DNA of 16,557 nucleotides from QQUD01 sp039029915 (GTDB taxonomy: Bacteria; Chloroflexota; Anaerolineae; Promineifilales; Promineifilaceae). Each line of letters opens with the position of its first letter. The first letter of the stretch is position 1. Of this stretch, positions 7,541 through 13,069 are shown piece after piece. The DNA is taken from assembly GCA_039029915.1 (NCBI GenBank), contig JBCCFD010000134.1, positions 1 through 16,557 of the forward strand, given 5' to 3'. Below the pieces are notes generated by a model that worked only from the letters and a program-made list of their open reading frames with translations, ran no database searches and was not told the origin of the DNA. The translations under genes and the position numbers were made by a program.

Positions 7541-8281
7541 ATGACCCAAAGAAATTCCCACATTATCAATCTATTTCGTCAGGCTAAACATATTGCCGTT
7601 TTAACGGGTGCCGGCGTTTCGGCTGAAAGTGGGATTCCCACCTTTAGAGAAGCCCAAACTGGGCTGTGGGCACAGTATGATCCGGAGGCCCTGGCTACAC
7701 CCCAAGCATTTGAAGCGAACCCAAAACTCGTTTGGGACTGGTATCAGTGGCGAGCAGAACTTGTTGGGAAGGCGATGCCCAATCCAGGGCATTTTGCGCT
7801 GGCTGAATTAGAATCTTTGGTGCCGACCTTGACCTTAATCACTCAAAATGTAGATGGCCTGCACGCTCAGGCAGGTAGCCAAAACATCATTGAGCTACAC
7901 GGCCGTATCAACCGCTACAAATGCTCCGCAGAGCATCGCATTGTCACTCATTGGGAATCTACTGAAACGCCGCCCCGCTGTCCTCACTGCAGCGCCTATC
8001 TTCGTCCAGATGTGGTTTGGTTTGGCGAAGGGCTACCGCGAACCGCCATCGAAGAGGCTTTTGAAGCTGCTGAACAGTGTGATTTGTTTCTTTCAATCGG
8101 GACATCATCGCTCGTTCAACCGGCAGCTTCCTTACCTTTGATTGCTCTTGAGAAGAATACGGCCGTTATTGAAATTAATCCTAATCCAACTCCCCTATCG
8201 CGCTATGTAACGCATACGCTCTCTTATCCAGCCGGTGAAATATTGCCTACATTGATTGATCAGCTACAAAACGAAGTTTAA
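7541..8281 (+). CDS. cobB: NAD-dependent protein deacylase, sirtuin (CobB/SIRT5-like)
   Basis: The 246-residue protein is a SIR2-family deacylase that removes acyl groups from lysine using NAD+. Signatures are GAGVSAESGIPTFR (23-36), TQNVDGLH (101-108), catalytic H120 in ELHGR, and a zinc-ribbon region with C128 and CPHC (147-150) before LRPDVVWFGE. The second cysteine of the first zinc pair is missing (CSAE), as in E. coli CobB as I recall it. Y68 and R71 form the YxxR signature that recognises succinyl and malonyl groups in SIRT5-like enzymes, so desuccinylase/demalonylase activity is likely. It starts 1 base after the mgtE stop, so it is surely co-transcribed, and its stop codon lies inside the repeat at 8275-8393. 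Palindromes are at 7899 and 8159. Confidence 0.94.
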   Translation: MTQRNSHIINLFRQAKHIAVLTGAGVSAESGIPTFREAQTGLWAQYDPEALATPQAFEANPKLVWDWYQWRAELVGKAMPNPGHFALAELESLVPTLTLITQNVDGLHAQAGSQNIIELHGRINRYKCSAEHRIVTHWESTETPPRCPHCSAYLRPDVVWFGEGLPRTAIEEAFEAAEQCDLFLSIGTSSLVQPAASLPLIALEKNTAVIEINPNPTPLSRYVTHTLSYPAGEILPTLIDQLQNEV

Positions 8282-8393
8282 GGGAAACGAAGTTCCTGTT
8301 TTGAATAAAACGAGGGCTGCAAACTTCGTTTCCTCGATGTTCCGAAGCTTTTATCTAAGGCGTTTTTCAATTTAGAAACTTCGGAATACATAA
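8275..8393 (-). repeat. Dispersed intergenic repeat, copy 2, with 11-bp inverted repeat
   Basis: Read on the minus strand, this matches 5940-6060. The same perfect inverted repeat is kept: GAAACGAAGTT (8284-8294) and AACTTCGTTTC (8322-8332), loop 27 bases. The element overlaps the last codons and stop of the sirtuin gene. The two copies are in opposite orientation and flank the mgtE-sirtuin pair. There is no T-run beside the arms, so it does not look like a simple intrinsic terminator. Confidence 0.8.
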
Positions 8394-8419
8394 GCGGTAT
8401 CTTAGCCAGTGCTCCTTTC

Positions 8420-8448
8420 TTTACATAACCACAAACCTCGTTTATACT
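8420..8448 (+). promoter_or_regulatory. Strong sigma70-type promoter of the sortase gene, leaderless geometry
   Basis: TTTACA (8420-8425) and TATACT (8443-8448), each one mismatch from consensus, are spaced by exactly 17 bases. The -10 box ends 8 bases before ATG 8456, so the predicted first transcribed base is at or within a base of the start codon. No Shine-Dalgarno sequence is present, which agrees with a leaderless mRNA. Confidence 0.65.
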
Positions 8449-8455
8449 ACGCTTT

Positions 8456-9217
8456 ATGTCATCCAGTTCAAGTGAAGGGAATATTCCGGTCAGTTTATTT
8501 TTCATTGCTATCGGCTTAATTGCTGTGGTTACGGCCGGTTTGAGCTGGTTTATTCTTAATCAGCTTGGCAGTAACCAAACGGCTGAGGCTTTGCCAACTG
8601 CGGTTTCTGAGCTGGTCCTGCCGACAGAAACGGCCGTTCCTCCCGCTGAAGACGAAGATGACCTGGCTCTTCTCCCTGAAACGCCCCTCGAATCGACACC
8701 GTACCCAGACCACTTTGTCAACGCCCTTGAGGCAGCTCAGCCAAATGTTGGTCAACCCGTGCGGCTCATTATTCCAGAGATCGAGCTTGATGCTCCCATT
8801 AATCCAATTGGATTACAGGCGATTGAGCATGAAGGAGACACTGTATTTCAGTGGCAGGTTCCCAGCGATTTCATTGCGGGTTGGCATCACTCAAGCTCCC
8901 GCATTGGGCAAAATGGCAACACTGTTCTAAATGGACACCACAACATTCATGGTGAAATATTCCGGGATCTAGATGAACTTGAAGTCGGTGCCGAAATCAC
9001 CCTGTTTGATCCATTACAATCCTACAGTTACACTGTATCTGAGGTGCTCATCATCGAAGAAAGAGACCAACCACTTGAGGTTCGGCTAGAAAATGCTCAG
9101 TGGATTGAACATACCGACGATGAGCGTTTAACCCTAGTCACCTGTTGGCCCTACACAGATAACTCACACCGTTTAATCGTCGTTGCCCACCCCACAGAAA
9201 CAGACGCAGAGTCATAA
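8456..9217 (+). CDS. Sortase family transpeptidase
   Basis: The 253-residue protein has a cytoplasmic N-terminus, one membrane anchor (about 11-33), an acidic Thr/Pro/Glu-rich stalk (about 40-85) and a C-terminal sortase barrel. The catalytic residues are all visible: H161 in VLNGHHNIHG, C230 in LTLVTCWPY and R239 in HRLIVVA. Sortases cut LPxTG-like signals and join proteins to the cell wall. The TLVTC-WPY and HR-LIVVA spacing fits class D/E-like sortases, but I cannot fix the class by eye. The next gene encodes a protein with an LPESG sorting signal, so the two form a local enzyme-substrate pair. A palindrome copy is at 8630-8637. Confidence 0.93.
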   Translation: MSSSSSEGNIPVSLFFIAIGLIAVVTAGLSWFILNQLGSNQTAEALPTAVSELVLPTETAVPPAEDEDDLALLPETPLESTPYPDHFVNALEAAQPNVGQPVRLIIPEIELDAPINPIGLQAIEHEGDTVFQWQVPSDFIAGWHHSSSRIGQNGNTVLNGHHNIHGEIFRDLDELEVGAEITLFDPLQSYSYTVSEVLIIEERDQPLEVRLENAQWIEHTDDERLTLVTCWPYTDNSHRLIVVAHPTETDAES

Positions 9218-9277
9218 TGCTCCAAAGTAAAATATCAGCATGATTTACCAATTAATCATAAAGTTGAGGATTAGTTT

Positions 9278-9850
9278 ATGAAGAAAATGAACGTTATTTA
9301 CACCTTACTCTCTCTATTTGTTTTGTTATTTGCCGCCGCCGGTTTAGCAAACGCACAAGAAGAGCGGGGCGCCATTCACGGCGCCATTTACATTGATGTC
9401 AATGGTGATGGTGTTTGTGTAAACACAGGCGTTGAAGGAGAAGATCCGGTCGCTGGTGTTCCCATTGAATTTGTGAGCAGCGATGAAGCTGTTGTCATTA
9501 ATCTTGAAACAGGTGCGGATGGCACCTATGGTCTGGTGGCAGCAGGCCAAAGCATTTGGCGTGTTACCGCCAAGCCTGACGCCAGTGAATGGACTGTTAC
9601 CTCAGAAAATCCACTTTATCCCCCTGTCTTACCTGAAACGGGCCTTATCCAAACGGATGTCAACTTCTGTGTGGCCAATGGTTCTGGTTCTGGCGTAGGT
9701 GGCGATGCAGTCATTGTTTTACCTGAATCAGGTGCACCGGCATCAACTGCAGGGCTTGGCACGCTTATCCCGGCCCTTTCAGTGATGGGTATTCTTTTCA
9801 TTGCAATTGGGGTTGTTCTTGAAGTACGCCGTCGTCAAACTATTTCGTAA
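9278..9850 (+). CDS. Secreted SdrD-B/Cna-B-like protein with LPxxG cell-wall sorting signal
   Basis: The 190-residue protein has a signal peptide (about 1-26, ending LANAQ). Next comes one beta-sandwich domain beginning GAIHGAIYIDVNGDGVC, with the D-x-N-x-D-G calcium-type loop of SdrD-B repeats (about 31-132). Then come a Gly/Ser linker and a C-terminal sorting signal: LPESG (148-152), a hydrophobic stretch (about 160-182) and the stop-transfer RRR (184-186). An extra LPETG lies at 118-122, inside the domain and not followed by a membrane segment. Two cysteines, C47 and C131, could form a disulfide outside the cell. GAGG at 9269-9272 is its ribosome site, 60 bases after the sortase gene. It is probably the substrate of that sortase; its biological role is unknown. 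Confidence 0.85.
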   Translation: MKKMNVIYTLLSLFVLLFAAAGLANAQEERGAIHGAIYIDVNGDGVCVNTGVEGEDPVAGVPIEFVSSDEAVVINLETGADGTYGLVAAGQSIWRVTAKPDASEWTVTSENPLYPPVLPETGLIQTDVNFCVANGSGSGVGGDAVIVLPESGAPASTAGLGTLIPALSVMGILFIAIGVVLEVRRRQTIS

Positions 9851-9869
9851 ACAAGAGACCAAAATACCA

Positions 9870-9929
9870 AGACATCGTAAGTCTAAGTATATTTAGCCCA
9901 GTTTTGAGTATCATAGACTTACGATGTCT
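9870..9929. repeat. Perfect 16-bp inverted repeat between convergent genes
   Basis: AGACATCGTAAGTCTA (9870-9885) is exactly the reverse complement of 9914-9929, with a 28-base loop. It lies between the convergent sorting-signal protein and the VAT-1-like gene. There is no T-run on either side, so a factor-independent terminator is not certain. A two-way transcription barrier or a small mobile-element scar are alternatives. The rest of the spacer (9930-10030) shows nothing I can name. Confidence 0.75.
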
Positions 9930-10030
9930 AATTAGACCAACTTTGCACCACACGAAGTTTGACGGGTAAGTTTGATGCATATTTAAGTAGCTTTCACCGT
10001 CCTTCTAACGGGCAAAAAACCTTTGGATGG

Positions 10031-11053
10031 CTACGGGGTCACCATTAAAACGACTTTCCCTTTATTTTGACGGTTGTGTAAGTAACGGTGGGCTTTTTCA
10101 GCCTCACTTAGCAAAAACTCTTTGTCAATGTTAGGTCTAAATAAAGCCTCATCGTACCAAGAAATGATTTGCTTCATCCATTTCTGGTATAGATGAGGCT
10201 CTTCGATTAATTGAAGCATGTTTACACCTGAAATGGATCGATTTTGGCTAGTGAGCTGAAACAGATGGAAGATTGGCGTCATGATCAGGTTCCGCCAGTG
10301 GGCCAGTTTGGAATAGGTTTGGCCGTTCACACTACTCTGCATGCCGTAATAAATGTGTCGTCCCGTTTTTGATAGTAAACGGCCGTTTTTTGGCCAGTGC
10401 ACCCCGCCAAGCCCATCTAAAATCACCTGCACACCATTTTTCCCCGCCAAATCCTTAACCACTCGCTCGTAATCTTGATTCCGATAATCGATGCAATTTT
10501 GAACCCCCTTTCCACGCAAGTAATCAAACTTCTCTGGTGAAGCAGTGCCAAATATTTCAGCCCCCATGATGCGGCAAATATCAACCGCCGCTGACCCCAC
10601 GCCACCCCCAGCATTGTGGATTAAAACCTTGTCACCAGATTGCACGGAACCAAATACGCGTACTAACAAGTAAGCGGTTAAATAGTTAAGCGGTAAAGCA
10701 GCCGCATCTTGAACCGGCATCCACTGTAACCGTTTAAACACCTGATAATAGGGAACGCAAATTGTATCTGCATATCCCCCAAAGCGTGTGAGTGCAAAGA
10801 CCGAATCACCTTCTTGGAAATCTGGAACGCCTTGTCCTACTAGCTCAACCGTTCCCGCAACTTCAAAACCCGGCACGAAAGGTGCTGTTGGCACCTGCTC
10901 CCCTTTCCCCATACGCGCCTCAAGATCTAAAAAGCTGACGCCGCTGGCCTCAACTTTTATACGCAGCTCTCCATTGCGTGGAATTGGATCATGAGATTCT
11001 TCAAGCTTCAAGACATTTGGTGTACCATATTTTGTCACCCACATTTGCTTCAT
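10031..11053 (-). CDS. VAT-1/quinone-oxidoreductase-like NADPH-dependent MDR protein
   Basis: The 340-residue protein is a medium-chain dehydrogenase/reductase. It has the N-terminal GroES-like domain (VSFLDLEARMGK near 39-50, VPGFEVAGTVELVGQGV near 60-76) and a Rossmann domain with the nucleotide motif HNAGGGVGSAA (146-156). The zinc ligands of alcohol dehydrogenases are absent. The GFEVAG, ILDGLGG and YYGMQSS segments resemble VAT-1-like reductases acting on quinones or enones. The substrate is unknown. I chose ATG 11053 over the upstream 11113 because family members start with the MxxxWVTKYG-like strand and because a promoter -10 box lies 6 bases before it. The gene stands alone on the minus strand. 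A palindrome is at 10379-10386. Confidence 0.88.
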   Translation of the reverse strand: MKQMWVTKYGTPNVLKLEESHDPIPRNGELRIKVEASGVSFLDLEARMGKGEQVPTAPFVPGFEVAGTVELVGQGVPDFQEGDSVFALTRFGGYADTICVPYYQVFKRLQWMPVQDAAALPLNYLTAYLLVRVFGSVQSGDKVLIHNAGGGVGSAAVDICRIMGAEIFGTASPEKFDYLRGKGVQNCIDYRNQDYERVVKDLAGKNGVQVILDGLGGVHWPKNGRLLSKTGRHIYYGMQSSVNGQTYSKLAHWRNLIMTPIFHLFQLTSQNRSISGVNMLQLIEEPHLYQKWMKQIISWYDEALFRPNIDKEFLLSEAEKAHRYLHNRQNKGKVVLMVTP

Positions 11054-11059
11054 GACTGG

Positions 11060-11089
11060 AGTATAGCGATAACGCCCATTGCGTACCAA
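11060..11089 (-). promoter_or_regulatory. Candidate promoter of the VAT-1-like gene, leaderless geometry
   Basis: On the minus strand TTGGTA (11089-11084) and TATACT (11065-11060) are 18 bases apart, matching consensus at 4/6 and 5/6. The -10 box ends 6 bases before ATG 11053, and no ribosome site is seen between them. Confidence 0.45.
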
Positions 11090-11243
11090 TGTTGAAAAAT
11101 GTTGAAAATGCAACTGATTTTTCGGATTGAATTAGAAAGCAAATGGGTTAATTTTGTTTGGTACTAATGCGGGAGTGAGTTCTCAAACAACAACGTTTAA
11201 AATGAAAAAACTGTACTGGAACCTATGACGTAGGGAGTTACGT

Positions 11244-12518
11244 ATGCCGCGTATATTGTTAATTGATGATGACCGGATTATCAGAAAACTTGTTGAGAAC
11301 TCATTAACAAGTCTCGGATATACAGTGACCACGGCAGAAAGTGGCGCTGAGGGTTTGAAAATAGTCAAGGATGTCAATCCTGACATAATCGTAACTGACA
11401 AAATGATGCCAGGCATTGATGGATTTGAGGTAACAAGGCGTCTTAGGAGAGAGCCAAAATTTGCCAACACACCAATTATTGTGCTGACAGGGGAATCTGA
11501 TCTTGAAGATAAATTAGGTGCCTTCGAAGCCGGCGCTGACGATTATTTAAGTAAGCCTTTCGAGCAAAAAGAGTTGGCGGCCCGAATTACAGCCCTGTTG
11601 CGTCGTTCAGAAGCACTAAAAGCAGCTCAAAACCAGATTGAAGAAAATAAAAATAAAGCGCATATTATTGCTGTTCACACGCTTCGAGGTGGGATTGGTT
11701 CATCGAGCATTGCAGTCAATTTAGCAATGGCGCTTCAAAATCTTTGGAATATGCCAACCTTATTGGCTGACCTCGTTATGGGAACAGGGCAACTTGCTTT
11801 GATGCTCAACAAAACTTTAACGACGTCGTGGGCTAATTTAGAATCAATTCCACCCGAAGAATTAGACCTACCGAGTGTGGCCAAGATTATTTCCAAACAC
11901 CCTTCCAATTTACACTTTATTGGGGCACCGAACGATCCAATCATTGCTGAGCGCGTTTCAGGTGAAACCATTAACGCAGCCATATCATTGATTCGGCCTC
12001 GTTATCAATATATTGTGGCTGACTTGCCCCATAATTTTAGCAACGCCACTTTAGAGCTGCTAGACATTGCAGACCAAATATTCTTAGTTTTAGCGCCAGA
12101 TATGGCTTCGATTCGAGCTGCTTCAACAGCACTAAACGTTTATAAAGAGCTGGGTTATGACCCAGAGAAAATCAAGATTGTTTTAAATAATACATTTGAG
12201 TTTGGTGCGATTCCAACAAAGAAAATTGTTACCGCCCTCAAACACGGTGTCATATTAGAGCTTCCATACGCGCCAAAGCAGTTTTTAAATGGAATCAATC
12301 GTGGTACAACGATTATTGAATCAGACCCTGAAGGTAAGATTAGCACTCAATTCGAACTGTTAGCCTTTTCAAATAGTCAGGAAACTCACCAATCCATTCC
12401 ACCAGCCAACCCCAGCCTCACATGGCACCGCGTTAATTCTCATCTCAATCTATTTGAGACACCTGCTGCCAAGAAAAAGCAAAAATCAAGGACAAGATTG
12501 CTATTTTCCACTGGCTAA
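11244..12518 (+). CDS. Receiver domain fused to CpaE/TadZ-like MinD-type ATPase domain
   Basis: The 424-residue protein has an N-terminal receiver (about 1-122) with intact acidic residues D8-D10, phosphoacceptor D52 in IVTDKMMPG, T82 and K104 in YLSKPF. A short coiled linker (about 123-138) follows, then a ParA/MinD-like domain (about 140-380). The deviant Walker A reads LRGGIGSSSIAVN (147-159) where a working MinD has KGGxGKT: both lysines are missing, though D176 of Walker A' is kept. CpaE/TadZ proteins share this fold and often this loss, and act as polar localisation hubs for Tad pili. No tad genes are in the window, so a pilus role is only a family hint. A basic tail (409-416) ends the protein. 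GGGAG about 6 bases upstream is the ribosome site. Confidence 0.88.
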   Translation: MPRILLIDDDRIIRKLVENSLTSLGYTVTTAESGAEGLKIVKDVNPDIIVTDKMMPGIDGFEVTRRLRREPKFANTPIIVLTGESDLEDKLGAFEAGADDYLSKPFEQKELAARITALLRRSEALKAAQNQIEENKNKAHIIAVHTLRGGIGSSSIAVNLAMALQNLWNMPTLLADLVMGTGQLALMLNKTLTTSWANLESIPPEELDLPSVAKIISKHPSNLHFIGAPNDPIIAERVSGETINAAISLIRPRYQYIVADLPHNFSNATLELLDIADQIFLVLAPDMASIRAASTALNVYKELGYDPEKIKIVLNNTFEFGAIPTKKIVTALKHGVILELPYAPKQFLNGINRGTTIIESDPEGKISTQFELLAFSNSQETHQSIPPANPSLTWHRVNSHLNLFETPAAKKKQKSRTRLLFSTG

Positions 12519-12541
12519 ATTTGTCTAACAACGTCAAATTT
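12517..12541 (+). other. Small AT-rich hairpin over the stop codon before the Hpt gene
   Basis: AAATTTG (12517-12523) pairs with CAAATTT (12535-12541) around an 11-base loop. It covers most of the CpaE-like stop codon and ends right at the AGGAG ribosome site (from 12543) of the Hpt gene. The stem is weak with one G:C pair; it might tune translation but could be chance. Confidence 0.3.
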
Positions 12542-12553
12542 TAGGAGAATCTA

Positions 12554-12928
12554 ATGACTGTATTTAATGCAGAGGTCACACCAAAAAACGAAATTATGCA
12601 AACGATGAAAGAATGGCTATCTGAGTCCTTAGGTGATGCATTTGATATTATGCTCCCTGAGCTTGCTGAGATGTACCTAGAGGACGGACCAGTTCTGTTG
12701 GGTGAAATAAAAAGCGCAATCGCAGAACAAGATCCAAAAGCATTGAAGGAATCTTCTCATGCCCTCAAAGGAAGTAGTGCTAGCATGGGCCTCGCCAACT
12801 TAGCCCAACATTGCCAAGTTGTAGAAAATTGCTCAAAAACCGCCGATTTTGCAACAGCCACGATGAAAATGCCCCAAGTTGAAGCTGAATTCAACCAAGT
12901 CATCTCCTTGTTTCAAGAAATGGTTTAA
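12554..12928 (+). CDS. Stand-alone histidine phosphotransfer (Hpt) protein
   Basis: The 124-residue protein is one Hpt four-helix bundle (about 25-122), which passes phosphate between receiver domains in phosphorelays. The active site is SSHALKGSSASMG (67-79) with phospho-accepting H69. It resembles the Hpt encoded at 14998-15330, at about 45 % identity over 70 residues by eye, so the two look like duplicates flanking the kinase. AGGAG lies about 7 bases before the ATG. It lies 35 bases after the receiver-ATPase gene and upstream of the hybrid kinase, so the natural partners are the receivers of those two proteins. Confidence 0.92.
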   Translation: MTVFNAEVTPKNEIMQTMKEWLSESLGDAFDIMLPELAEMYLEDGPVLLGEIKSAIAEQDPKALKESSHALKGSSASMGLANLAQHCQVVENCSKTADFATATMKMPQVEAEFNQVISLFQEMV

Positions 12929-13069
12929 GTGCAAACTAATAAGATTCGATGGGTAAAAATTTGGCTGACCTGTTTTCGTTTGCATTGAAGTACAGCTCAA
13001 ATCTTTTCGTACCCATCAAAATAGTTTTGGCTGTACTTAACAATCACACGACTAAGGAAATCACGACCA
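12929..13069 (+). promoter_or_regulatory. Structured spacer with three interleaved inverted repeats
   Basis: Three perfect inverted repeats interlock in these 141 bases. TGCAAAC (12930-12936) matches GTTTGCA (12978-12984). GATGGGTA (12948-12955) matches TACCCATC (13010-13017), a stem extended inward by ATTTG/CAAAT (12959-12963 with 12998-13002). AAGTACAGC (12988-12996) matches GCTGTACTT (13030-13038). Neighbouring pairs cross, so they can form either pseudoknots or mutually exclusive hairpins. The kinase ribosome site AAGGA (13054-13058) follows 16 bases after the last arm. No T-run marks a classical terminator. Confidence 0.5.

Noticed and set aside
8278..8505. 75-codon minus-strand frame covering the repeat and the sortase start
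   Set aside because: It overlaps the sortase promoter and first codons. Its shared part with 5940-6060 differs mostly by amino-acid-changing substitutions, so it reads as a repeat element and not a gene.
11127..11154. Promoter for the receiver-ATPase gene (TTGAAT, 16 bases, TAATTT)
   Set aside because: The -10 match is only 3/6 and other weak combinations exist in the same spacer, so none is supported.
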